This document shows positions 9,001-14,644 of a DNA stretch of 64,000 nucleotides, in pieces. The stretch is from an uncultured Mobiluncus sp. (GTDB lineage Bacteria > Actinomycetota > Actinomycetes > Actinomycetales > Actinomycetaceae), in the NCBI RefSeq assembly GCF_902488535.1, contig NZ_CABTWO010000001.1, forward strand, positions 62,001 to 126,000. Reading direction: 5' to 3'. The notes under the pieces are model-generated. The model worked only from the letters and a program-made list of their open reading frames with translations. It was not told the DNA's origin and searched no databases. The translations under genes and the position numbers were made by a program. Each line of letters begins with the position of its first letter. The stretch's first letter is position 1.

Positions 9001-11156
9001 GTAGGCGTTGGTTCTTCAACAATGGTCCAAACCACTTTCAGTTCCCCGGAAACATCGAGGTTCTTCTTTAACACCACGACCTGAGCTTGGGTAGGCCCAT
9101 TCGGGTTATCAATGAAGTAAGGATTCTCGACATCCTTTACCGAGCCCGTGAAGGAAATATGAAACTTGTGCTGGTCAGCAATCTTTAGGGTCACCCCATT
9201 GACCGCATCCTTCAAGCTAATCTTTTTGATGGGGTTACCGTTTTGATCTGTGGCACCATCCACCGCGAGGTAAACCTGGTCGCCGATGTACTGACCTTCT
9301 TTAGAGTTCGGGTCGTAATCGTTCAACTTGACAGTCAACTGGAAGGTGCCATCTTTAGCCTTTTTCACGGTGGTCATCTGGTCCAGGTGCATGGTGTCCA
9401 GAGCCTTAGCCACGTCCCCGTGCTCACGCTGCTGGTAAGCAGTTTTAGCCTGCTCAATCAGATTTTTAACATCGGTAGCTCCGCCATCGACCCATTTCTT
9501 TTCCTTATAATTCCAGGCACGCCCATTATCGGTGATGCCAAAAATAACCATCCAGATTGCGTTCTGGTAACGACCCCAGTCAGCTCCTTGATTATTTTTA
9601 GCGTAATGCCAGGCCAGTGCCTTAACAGTTTCCGCCTTCTCGGGGTTATCCTTAGCCCAGAAGATTGTAGTCTTTGAGGGATCGGTGTAAACCTTATGGT
9701 TGCCAAGCTGGTATCCATAGAATGGCTCGACACAGAAGCTGGCTGATCCGTCGACCTTAAATGAGCTGGTTTTGCTGCTGGGATAAAGAGCCAGGAAACT
9801 AATCGGTGCGGAACCGGATGTACTAATCTTTTTCGCCCATTGCCAAACATTGGGTTCGCCAGACTGAAGATCTGCCGTCCAGTTCTTAACCAAGATGTAT
9901 GAACCAGCGGGGACGATAGGTCCGTTTTCTTCACAAGCCTTAATGCCGGGGAACTTAGAGACACTGGGGGCCTTGCTGTACTGCTGTTCTAACCAGTCCA
10001 GACCCTGCTTGAGCAGATTGTCGAACTGGGCGTTGAGGTTAGCCACCATTTTTTTCTTGAAGTCTTCACCGTAGTTATTTTCGGCCACGAACTGGTCAAG
10101 TTGTTTCATTACATCCGTTTTAGCGTCTTCAACCTGCTTCTTAAAGTTCGCAATCGCGGTAGCTTTGTCCACGCTGGGATCAAACTTGAGATCAATTTTG
10201 TTAATCGTTGGCTCAAATTTGCGAACGATAGGAACCGCGCCGGAAGTAGCCGTTGCGGTCGGGGTGGCGGTCGGCGCCTTATTTGGACCGGTCACCGGAG
10301 TGGGAGTGGAAGGCTCCGATGAAGGTTCCGAAGTCTGAGGGGCAGGCTCAACCGATTGCTGCGGGCTGGCAGGCAGCTGCGGAGCTTTGGCCGAACCGGT
10401 GGGCTCGGTGGAGGTAGCCGAGTTGCCGGAGGGGTCGGAAGTCTGAGCAAAAATACGCGCCTGGGTCGCACCCGTATCAGCCGTCTCGCCTTCGATAGGC
10501 TCTAAGCTCAGGGTGAGAGTATCCTCATCTTCCCCGGGCTCAACGGCGGAAACAGCGGAACGGTTGGAGGTAGCCGCCTGGCTAGAGGATCCGGAAGCAT
10601 TAAAAGGCAGCGTGGTGGAGGAACCGCCGGGGAAGATAACCCACGCACCAAAACCTTTCTCAAAGGTAGAAGCAATTTTCGTTTTTGCAATAATGCCACG
10701 GTCGGGGGCAACCTGGTCTAGGGCATCATAACCATCCCAGAATGGGGTGCCGTACCTGTCGACTTTTGTGGCCTTGGTAATACATTCCTTGGGCAGGTAC
10801 TGTGCCGTGAAGTCACCGACCTTGGCGGTTTGGCCATAATGCGCCGCCGCTTCCTGCGGGTCTTTGGTAGTGAATAACTGACCGTTGTAGACAAGCCGGT
10901 AACGCTCATCACCGTCCTTACCGATGTCAAAGCTTGAATCGGGCGAAACGGTCACCGTGGGCTTTACCGAAGCCTGGGCGGTCGGAGTCGCCGCCAGAGA
11001 GGGCATAACCAAGCCGCCAACGGCCCACGCCACGGCGATTGCTGAAGCAATCACCCCCGCAGTCCAGTTCCGGCTCTTTTTACCTTTTTGCTTATAGCTC
11101 ACTAAAGTGGGCTTTCCCGGCTGGTTTTGCCGCGGGTTCTTGGCTATAGCACTCAT
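1..11156 (-). CDS. Giant thioester/VaFE-repeat surface adhesin (3' end outside window)
   Basis: One uninterrupted minus-strand frame runs from the ATG at 11156 through the left edge, giving at least 3,718 codons. A GGAGG lies about ten bases before the start. The N-terminus has a basic stretch and a hydrophobic segment (about residues 33-55), an export signal. A Ser/Thr/Pro-rich stretch (about 160-235) follows. A thioester domain (about 395-640) shows Cys475 in FCVEPF and Gln531 in RYQNAIW, the pair that forms the internal thioester in this family. One VaFE-like domain (about 714-866) precedes about eleven DUF5979-like domains (866-2253), most with two Cys. At least eleven VaFE domains (2256 onward) follow, marked by VxFE and H-x7-QTV. 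Thioester adhesins bind host surfaces covalently, and VaFE/T-Q domains form rigid cross-linked stalks. The sortase signal would lie outside the window. The family call is strong; the host target is unknown. Confidence 0.93.
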   Translation of the reverse strand, partial: MSAIAKNPRQNQPGKPTLVSYKQKGKKSRNWTAGVIASAIAVAWAVGGLVMPSLAATPTAQASVKPTVTVSPDSSFDIGKDGDERYRLVYNGQLFTTKDPQEAAAHYGQTAKVGDFTAQYLPKECITKATKVDRYGTPFWDGYDALDQVAPDRGIIAKTKIASTFEKGFGAWVIFPGGSSTTLPFNASGSSSQAATSNRSAVSAVEPGEDEDTLTLSLEPIEGETADTGATQARIFAQTSDPSGNSATSTEPTGSAKAPQLPASPQQSVEPAPQTSEPSSEPSTPTPVTGPNKAPTATPTATATSGAVPIVRKFEPTINKIDLKFDPSVDKATAIANFKKQVEDAKTDVMKQLDQFVAENNYGEDFKKKMVANLNAQFDNLLKQGLDWLEQQYSKAPSVSKFPGIKACEENGPIVPAGSYILVKNWTADLQSGEPNVWQWAKKISTSGSAPISFLALYPSSKTSSFKVDGSASFCVEPFYGYQLGNHKVYTDPSKTTIFWAKDNPEKAETVKALAWHYAKNNQGADWGRYQNAIWMVIFGITDNGRAWNYKEKKWVDGGATDVKNLIEQAKTAYQQREHGDVAKALDTMHLDQMTTVKKAKDGTFQLTVKLNDYDPNSKEGQYIGDQVYLAVDGATDQNGNPIKKISLKDAVNGVTLKIADQHKFHISFTGSVKDVENPYFIDNPNGPTQAQVVVLKKNLDVSGELKVVWTIVEEPTPTIETTAKVNGADSVPGDAETATFSKADEVITLTDDVKYEKIPTVAGNLYLVGTLKKVSGGVTTTVFTKTTDAKNEDGTKIKGDGTLTGLFSHELKASEVKDGDKFYYEEILATNDPKYAGGGQIDSDKGQLNIIAKHTGENADQTVNIVKNKAQLTLTKAADGAADKASGNVTFTVDCTDGTSATLYAPAKGGAANTDSTQAGTPSTVEITPGATCTVQETYRPAPVNMPVAPTWSATNATQDGAAVPVTENGKTIGSQAKFVMGNAGAINLTATNTYQEQTGGFKVTKFVQGIDRDAAAQANDGKFEFSYTCDNGVAGGSFSLPDNNSWTYEVKGLPVDTKCTVTETKPKAPEGYNVVVKNTNASGTTTESDTVAVKPIQDGSTYGVAFTNYYQPADAAFSLQKVAKYVNGDKGNVDGNFSLSYVCEGTTGKPISGNEIVPANGTPVAVKDGIKAGMTCTIKEDKNSTAVTGANFKSLTFGQSGLLPANILENSAAGFKFKVPTNNATVVVTAKNLYEHKMGSFKLTKKVKADGANPLKDKAFAFRVTCGDEDPVTVNLKNGETWTSKSYLADTECMIHEFNPSNAAVTNTVSYTNAQSLGGDDAKVVIKEGAEPKVEVVATNTVKANYGKFSVTKTVDGDAKAEPATFTFDYKCDDDAKTNGTLDLKAGETKTVDNVLVGTTCYIKEKPVEIDGVTVTPSWVTDLANATGTNAGFKQFTIPEQKDGKAQVLKLEAKNTLDYDKASFTIKKVVQGGAVFEPGTTFKFTYSCTAPNGKTYTQAAPFGSQAKAKFIEVAPGQESAAIVVPKDSKCSVTEPKAQLDATNKQLVNDLNANPLKYVSTSFIPAGKDLASGEQTVTQGNVFQFAATNVYTEKMTGFKFYKAALTGNNAGNHTEQFYFNYSCQTPAGAVKNGVGYDLSAGSDPVKVEKLPVGTKCVVWEKPAVAQANEEPTTTWTVGAAKPVEGKEVKPFDTNAKAQPNGVAFTVDKEDEALMVGATNDFTVPDTKLVVSKTIVAGENTNVDSKTVKLSATCKYPTDNADHVIMDGKTFKNTDKAEFTTDVNGVKIPVGATCTITESADSAKVAGHKWTVEMKEGKNSISKTTTGSVTLDTTAGKNVEVINTYERELGKFKIIKAVTAAKNITVKESYDFSYTCADPKVATQKVEGKVTGVTDTGYKFAENIPVGYKCHITEDQAGAKTEEGSTLSATLSDNDFVVGKDKVVEVNVTNTYSDVNGKFSVKKVIAADSTASIVNGSYNFEYWCVTPDGSKIGTQDAPMKFNVEAGKTWTSGNIPTGSKCSIREVTPSGNTTGIAAEVSWSLNESTTTQGVEPTSYTAVGAKGNFVFGAEGSTAGKFTIGKDSSTTGLTATNKLTYKEVKLSLQKVAEATSAHGKLDYSVANFNSRQGFNEYYRYMNRDFVNMHVTCKSGKNTVVDKTVKVDVNGNALDFGTVPYNSKCTVAELDDESFNDKNALQYGGWRHKAEISATDANGKDLATPVKYAFDMLEPDEEKAAITFDVTSEANVSVKMLNRWDCYASIETDLDAPDQKATADGHRIFQDGIKVIDVKPGQDRVKLTDTVTLKNVTPGKTYTVVERLYSTSQAGQAGLFYDGYLNWKSENGANWDYYAEEVTVPSGATDFTTDISFTIPVELLEEHPEGIAAGIMVFNGGNPMQLNQCTRCLAYGSELTLPKAQSIIPRWSPDMWTIAYDRTTDSRVLSTNKETVPTQKLTDNLKYTRVPAGDYLLYGRLVQTDDTSKSAVDNHKPITVPAGQEFFGMNRVDNEFTLETANLTPGATYVMFEYMLPKDTDTNSLAGKTPAELQKMSTDANLPFHAEVDDICQKLYTPKLKTTASIDKPVTPAVADDATVTVKDKVKWTNLAGGRTYTMTGTLHIKNADGTDGGVLNDPGATATKTFKVDGKLDALVESGEVELTFTVKAKSLKTQTVVAFEEAKDRGVVVATHADITDEDQTVYNPSIGTTASVEGGAAEAEGARVATVDMTKATLVKDSKTKKELSDVAVTDKVAYNSIAPGEYVMYGQLMKINGNNTTAVQTTFQKLSIAKGAPANGTMDLTFPGVKVVSGEKYVVFEKLYKASDFDQTAGKPTNPEATVAEHANPKDEAQTVYVPGVTTDAKDGDGDKYVDPTQPIKIIDTVTGSGLIPGKEYTIDGELMMAGANGEPVHTGVFNNDGDVKVVADKDGKFAKDLTFEMSVDKAKELGLWVDENGQPTPTGKDLVVFENLKLNGKPVAIHHDITDEAQTVHSGKMMTSAIDSSDKNQTMIPGQKNAVITDTVTFTGKFEPKHNYTLVGELHYVTTDSNGVKTDAGKVPGVTVQPVKVTSDAKGVIGEQTMKFTVPADSIVEGKDLVVFETLHDGDAKGNVVVKHANPKDPAQTINVVKNSITTTAYDGGKDGKGSDPSDKNLDNSPAKVVIYDLVDYEGLQVGKEYTVTGTLHYQADATLAGGTEVHAGDPIDAKYVTVTPAKFVAKTPSSKDKGAVKAIVKFEVDKAALATAPVVVFEDLMDGDVTVATHHDINDDSQVVYNPSLATAATVNGAKLVQLQKDQKDVTVDDKVTISNAAPGTYTLKGKLMAEDGKTVVATSDVKDVKVTKGVTVKNVTFTIPADKVKAGAKFVVFEELVDAKGEVVASHKDMASEDQTVRVGSLETTATDKADGDKVADNTKAVTIVDKVDYSGLNLDAKYADGTPKAYLLSGKLMDKETKQPVPGLAPVERVIGPANSVYRADGQADRPVEKVITSGTGFELLKFEVPANLIMGKPVVVFETVYQEGKEYLIHHDINDDSQTVWAPKLATKASAAGERGLVLADAKSTVKDTVTFTGMKVGETYVVAGELWNKTQNKSTGIKVTSKPFKAEKATWTEADFMTFEIPAGTVAENDELVVFETLYLGNKVDGPAESTHEDPNDPAQTVGSGVKPGMKTVLSVDGNRAWEKNPTIPTIPVDSKQLVDTVSYVGLTPGVKYTLNATLMEIGLDGKVSN

Positions 11157-11340
11157 GCTCAAATACCTCCATTTGTTAGCCATTTCTTCGGTTTTGCCCT
11201 TTTGGGGACACTCCACCTGCTTATATACAGTGATAAGAATACCAGGTTTCCCAGCTATCTCCAAGAGTAATTCCAGGATTGTGCTGACAATCTAACTATC
11301 ACTCCAGAGGCGTTCGGCAAACCCCCGTTTTCCTTTAGGA

Positions 11341-11418
11341 AAACTCAGCTTAGGAGGGCAAATTTCGCGAAAATTAGCGGCAGTTTTCAGCGCCCTCTAA
11401 GAATACAAAGCTGAGTTT
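11341..11418. repeat. Long imperfect inverted repeat upstream of the adhesin
   Basis: The left arm AAACTCAGCTT (11341-11351) is exactly complementary to AAGCTGAGTTT (11408-11418). Inside it, AGGAGGGC pairs with GCCCTCT (11392-11398) with one unpaired base. The arms enclose about 30 bases. It could be a cruciform, a regulatory site or an RNA hairpin in an adhesin leader. Function is not known. Confidence 0.55.
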
Positions 11419-11586
11419 GTCACCTCGACGAGAGGTAGTGAAACGGCAAATAAACAGTAAAAACAGCCGTTTTCTGCAAATCTCCCCAGTTTTTGTCGCG
11501 AACCTGAAAATAACCTTAAAAATCGAATTCGAACCTGAGAGTAACACCCTCCAACAGCGCTTTTGCCCGCAAAACCAGACCAAAAG

Positions 11587-11608
11587 GGCCGGCGCGGCGG
11601 CACCGGCC
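11587..11608. terminator. GC-rich hairpin, possible minus-strand terminator
   Basis: GGCCGGCGC and GCACCGGCC form a nine-pair stem (one G-T) around a four-base loop. Read on the minus strand it is followed by CTTTTGG, so only a weak terminator is plausible. No minus-strand gene clearly ends here. Confidence 0.3.
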
Positions 11609-11800
11609 TTGTGAAAACACCTCTAACACCGAACCTCAGAAACTCGCCGCCGCGACCCCCAAAACCGACCAGACATTTCCAGGATTCCTTAAGCCTCGGA
11701 GTGTCGAGTTTCAGATAGTGAGACGGAGAGAACATATGTTTTGAACGGAAACCCTTGGGAAACCGCGAAAAAACTCGGTGAAAGAATTTGAAAAAAGCAC

Positions 11801-11828
11801 TTGTAATTTCCTGAAAATAGGGTATAGT
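11801..11828 (+). promoter_or_regulatory. Promoter for the small secreted protein gene
   Basis: TTGTAA (11801-11806) and TATAGT (11823-11828) are separated by 16 bases in an AT-rich stretch. Both are good vegetative-type boxes. Initiation near 11835 would leave a leader of about 65 bases before the GTG at 11902. Confidence 0.6.
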
Positions 11829-11901
11829 TAACTGTGTAGCGGTGTTGATGCTGGACTTTTCCGGTAATCAACGGTACGCGAGGATTGAATCTGGAGGAAC
11901 C

Positions 11902-12087
11902 GTGCAGACACAAAAGAAGGGCATGATGGCCGCCGTGGCGCTTGCCTTGGTGGTGGCTTTGAGCACCCTGTTGCCTGCTCAGGCGGCTGACCACGAATCT
12001 AGCTCGACCGGAAACACTCAAGTCCAGCCCGTAGAAATCTCCTACGGCGACTACGAACAGGTCATGGTAGAGGTCAGCGCTGATTAG
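11902..12087 (+). CDS. Small secreted protein, 61 residues
   Basis: The GTG at 11902 has GGAGG five bases upstream. An in-frame ATG at 11842 lies further up but has no such site and falls just after the promoter. The product has a short basic start (QTQKK), a hydrophobic core rich in Ala/Val/Leu and a likely signal peptidase site after LPAQA (about residue 28). The mature chain is about 33 residues, acidic and polar, with no Cys. It stands alone between a good promoter and a terminator and is divergent from the giant adhesin. I do not recognise a family. It could be a secreted peptide or small wall protein; any link to the adhesin is only positional. Confidence 0.72.
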   Translation: MQTQKKGMMAAVALALVVALSTLLPAQAADHESSSTGNTQVQPVEISYGDYEQVMVEVSAD

Positions 12088-12108
12088 AACAGTGAGCAAA
12101 AGCCTTTA

Positions 12109-12139
12109 GACCCGCCGCAAACCGGTGGGTCATTTTTTT
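12109..12139 (+). terminator. Intrinsic terminator after the small secreted protein gene
   Basis: GACCCGCCG and CGGTGGGTC pair (one G-T) around a five-base loop and are followed by A and seven T. It lies 21 bases after the stop codon, so the small gene is probably a single transcription unit. Confidence 0.8.
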
Positions 12140-12177
12140 CGCGCTCTCACCGGGCATAGCACCAGACGGAGGAACCT

Positions 12178-12663
12178 ATGGAACGCAGCAAGATACTGGA
12201 AACCCTGCAAGAACACGGCGTCGAATACAAGCTGGTGGAACACCCGCCGGCCACGACCATCGAGCTGGCGGACGAATATATCGAGGGCCACGAGGGCGTG
12301 CGCACCAAGAGTCTGTTCCTGACCAACCGCAAAAAGACCCGCACGTACCTTTTAATTACAGACGAGTATAAACAGATTGATTTGAAAGCTTTTGCCAGCG
12401 AAGTCGGGGAAAGCCGCCTGTCGTTCGGATCCGGCGAGCTGCTGGCTCAAACCCTCGGCCTGGAGCCGGGAGTCGTTTCGCCACTCGGAATGATTGATCC
12501 CGGCCACCGTTCGGTCGCGCTCTACCTGGACAAAGCCATGATGCAGGAGGAAATTTTTACCTTCCATCCGGGCGACAACCGCGCCACCCTGTTTATGGGA
12601 ACCCAGAATTTCCTGCGGCTCTATGACGAGCTGGGGATTGAATACCATTTGGTGGAGGTGTAA
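12178..12663 (+). CDS. ProX-type prolyl-tRNA editing deacylase (YbaK superfamily)
   Basis: This 161-residue protein matches the free-standing editing domain that hydrolyses mischarged aminoacyl-tRNA, typically Ala-tRNA(Pro), in the cytoplasm. The N-terminal EHGVEYKLVEHPP, the central KSLFLTN and ITDEYKQID strands, the SFGS segment and the late GVVSPLGMI stretch are typical of ProX/PrdX-like proteins, and the length fits one complete domain. A GGAGG lies just upstream of the ATG. It has its own position between a terminator and the tRNA pair, with no operon partner. The exact mischarged substrate cannot be read from sequence, so a more general YbaK/EbsC-type role is possible. Confidence 0.87.
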   Translation: MERSKILETLQEHGVEYKLVEHPPATTIELADEYIEGHEGVRTKSLFLTNRKKTRTYLLITDEYKQIDLKAFASEVGESRLSFGSGELLAQTLGLEPGVVSPLGMIDPGHRSVALYLDKAMMQEEIFTFHPGDNRATLFMGTQNFLRLYDELGIEYHLVEV

Positions 12664-12766
12664 TTCCGCCCGCTGGGTTCGCGGCCGGTTGGGTCGGCTG
12701 GCGCACTTTATTAGCCGAGTCGGGTCGCCAACGCGGGCGCCCAGGCGCAGGCACCCACGCTGTAAC

Positions 12767-12814
12767 CACCCCGCTTGTGAGAACCCCAACGCAACCCACC
12801 GAGCTTGTGAAACC
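12767..12814 (+). repeat. Two copies of a dispersed CACCGANCTTGTGAANA-like motif
   Basis: Copies at about 12767-12785 and 12797-12814 share CACC, then CTTGTGA and an A-rich end. They lie 45-90 bases upstream of the tRNA-Ile promoter. The rest of the 238-base spacer 12664-12901 holds no visible gene. Related copies occur in four other spacers of this window. Confidence 0.5.
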
Positions 12815-12857
12815 GTCAGCACATGCCGGTGCGTATCCCCCCGCATACCCCGCGAAT

Positions 12858-12886
12858 TTGCGCAAGATAGCGGGTTCGGGTAGTAT
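12858..12886 (+). promoter_or_regulatory. Promoter of the tRNA-Ile gene
   Basis: TTGCGC (12858-12863) and TAGTAT (12881-12886) are separated by 17 bases. Initiation would fall around 12893, just before the tRNA at 12902. Confidence 0.5.
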
Positions 12887-12901
12887 CTTCTGGTGCCCAA
12901 A

Positions 12902-12975
12902 GGGCCTATAGCTCAGTTGGTTAGAGCGCAGTCCTGATAAGACTGAGGTCGCTGGTTCGAGCCCAGCTAGGCCCA
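12902..12975 (+). tRNA. tRNA-Ile (anticodon GAT)
   Basis: This is a full cloverleaf: acceptor GGGCCTA pairs with TAGGCCC with discriminator A, the D arm is AGCTCAGTTGGTTAGAGC, the anticodon loop is CTGATAA within a CAGTC/GACTG stem, and GGTTCGAGCC forms the T arm. CCA is not encoded. tRNA-Ile followed by tRNA-Ala near gyrA is a common actinobacterial arrangement. Confidence 0.97.
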
Positions 12976-12977
12976 CT

Positions 12978-13001
12978 AACCCCGAATCGTCGGGGTTTTT
13001 T
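12978..13001 (+). terminator. Intrinsic terminator between tRNA-Ile and tRNA-Ala
   Basis: CCCCGA and TCGGGG pair around ATCG and are followed by six T. It begins only three bases after tRNA-Ile, so the two tRNA genes may be partly uncoupled, although no separate promoter is obvious in the ten bases before tRNA-Ala. Confidence 0.75.
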
Positions 13002-13011
13002 CATAACAAAC

Positions 13012-13084
13012 GGGGCTATAGCGCAGCTGGTAGCGCATCTGCTTTGCAAGCAGAGGGTCGGGGGTTCGAGTCCCCCTAGCTCCA
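13012..13084 (+). tRNA. tRNA-Ala (anticodon TGC)
   Basis: Acceptor GGGGCTA pairs with TAGCTCC with discriminator A. The D arm is AGCGCAGCTGGTAGCGC, the anticodon loop is CTTTGCAAG and the T arm contains GGTTCGAGTCC. CCA is not encoded. Confidence 0.97.
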
Positions 13085-13191
13085 CCGGACAGACAAACCC
13101 GGCATCGCCGTGTTTCAACGCACCGGCAGCCACGACGACATCTTTCGGTGAATAATTTGTCACTGGTCGGCGGACGTTATCCTAAGTACAT

Positions 13192-13231
13192 CCCCGCCAC
13201 TGCGCGGGAGTTCCGGGCGGCGGGGTTTTTT
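13192..13231 (+). terminator. Intrinsic terminator before glf
   Basis: CCCCGCC (13192-13198) pairs with GGCGGGG (13219-13225) and is followed by six T. It follows tRNA-Ala by 108 bases and precedes the glf start by 15, so it may end the tRNA transcript or act as an attenuator for glf. Confidence 0.7.
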
Positions 13232-13245
13232 GATAGGTTCGAGAC

Positions 13246-14466
13246 ATGAGTAAAACCCCTGGAACGCCGGACCTGTTGGTGGTTGGTACCGGCTTATTTG
13301 GCCTCACCATCGCCCGCGAAGCCGCCGAAGCCGGCTATAAAGTCGTCATGATTGATCGCCGCTCTCACTTGGGCGGCAATGCCTGGTCCGAACCCGAGGC
13401 CCAGACCGGCATCGAAGTTCACAAGTACGGCGCGCACCTGTTCCACACCTCCAACCAGCGCGTGTGGGACTACGTCAACCGCTTTACCAAGTTCACGCCT
13501 TATATCCATAAGGTTTACACGACGGTCCACGGCGAGGTTTTCCCCATGCCCGTGAACCTCGGCACCATCAACCAATTCTTCCACGCCGCCTACACTCCCG
13601 ACCAGGCCCGCGAACTCATCGCCCGGCAAGCCGAGGAAATCCAAGGCGAGGACGCCAACGAAAACTTCCGCACGAAAGGCATCTCCCTGGTCGGAAAACC
13701 CCTGTTCGAAGCCTTTTTCGAGGGCTACACCGCGAAACAGTGGCAGACCGACCCCACCGAGCTGCCGGCCTCTATCGTGTCCCGCCTGCCGGTTCGCTAC
13801 AACTACGACAACCGCTATTTCAACGATACTTACGAGGGTTTACCGGTTGACGGATACGGTGCTTGGCTGACGAACATGGCCACCCACGAAAACATCACCG
13901 TCCACCTGGGCGTGGACTTTTTCGACGAAAGCCCCGATAACCCCTGGTCAAAAGACGCTACGGTCGGGCGCGTCCCCGTCGTCTACACCGGGCCGATTGA
14001 CGAATACTTTGCCTACAGCGAAGGCGAGCTGGGGTGGCGCACCATCGACCTGGAACTGGAAGTGAAACCGACTGGTGACTTCCAAGGCTGCCCGGTCATG
14101 AACTACGGCGACCCCTCCGTGCCCTACACGCGTATCCACGAGTTCCGCCACTTCCACCCCGAACGCGCCGCCCGCTACCCCGCGGACCAAACCGTCATCG
14201 CTCGGGAATATTCCCGCTTCGCCCAGCGCGGCGACGAACCGTACTACCCCATCAACAAGGAAACCGACCGCCAACGCCTTGAGAAGTATCGCGAACTGGC
14301 CGCCGCTGAACCAAACGTACTGTTCGGCGGACGCTTGGGCACCTACAAATATTTGGATATGCATATGGCCATCGGTTCCGCCCTGTCGCGCGCCGAAGCA
14401 GTGGTGCTGCCGCATTTGCGCGGGGAGCGTGCCTCCATCTCCTTTGTGGCCGGACAGGACAAATAG
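13246..14466 (+). CDS. glf: UDP-galactopyranose mutase
   Basis: The enzyme interconverts UDP-galactopyranose and UDP-galactofuranose in the cytoplasm with reduced FAD, supplying galactofuranose for surface polysaccharide. The 406-residue protein has the dinucleotide fold at the N-terminus (GTGLFG at 14-19), the family signatures LGGNAWSE and YGAHLFHTS, and a late GGRLGTYKYLDMHMAIGSAL segment that closes over the FAD. Length is normal for the family. No strong ribosome binding site precedes the ATG, which lies 15 bases after a terminator hairpin. Together with the nearby family 2 glycosyltransferase it suggests a galactofuranose-containing glycan, though no galactofuranosyltransferase can be assigned here. 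Confidence 0.96.
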   Translation: MSKTPGTPDLLVVGTGLFGLTIAREAAEAGYKVVMIDRRSHLGGNAWSEPEAQTGIEVHKYGAHLFHTSNQRVWDYVNRFTKFTPYIHKVYTTVHGEVFPMPVNLGTINQFFHAAYTPDQARELIARQAEEIQGEDANENFRTKGISLVGKPLFEAFFEGYTAKQWQTDPTELPASIVSRLPVRYNYDNRYFNDTYEGLPVDGYGAWLTNMATHENITVHLGVDFFDESPDNPWSKDATVGRVPVVYTGPIDEYFAYSEGELGWRTIDLELEVKPTGDFQGCPVMNYGDPSVPYTRIHEFRHFHPERAARYPADQTVIAREYSRFAQRGDEPYYPINKETDRQRLEKYRELAAAEPNVLFGGRLGTYKYLDMHMAIGSALSRAEAVVLPHLRGERASISFVAGQDK

Positions 14467-14644
14467 CCGAGACGAACTTCCTATAGCCGGTGAAAAACCG
14501 GATATTTCGCTACCATTAACTCAGGCAAACCCGAATCTCCGGTAAGGCATCCGCCCACCGGGTCGGGAACCCTGCGGAATCTCCGCCCACCGACCCCGGC
14601 GAACCTGCCAGCTGCGCAGGTCAGCCTTTATCGAAAGGACAGTC

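Larger units (their letters stand above)
11157..11800. other. Divergent spacer between the giant adhesin and a small secreted protein gene
   Basis: About 640 bases with no convincing gene. Frames of 65-112 codons occur on both strands but lack ribosome binding sites and recognisable protein character. The spacer holds a long imperfect inverted repeat (11341-11418), a GC-rich hairpin (11587-11608) and one copy of the dispersed CACCGANCTTGTGAANA-like motif (11601-11618). The adhesin promoter should lie around 11200-11290 on the minus strand. TTGGAG and TATTCT separated by 17 bases is one possibility, but the match is weak. Confidence 0.6.

Noticed and set aside
11397..11735. A 112-codon minus-strand frame upstream of the adhesin
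   Set aside because: No ribosome binding site, unusual composition, and it overlaps the GC-rich hairpin; not convincing as a gene.
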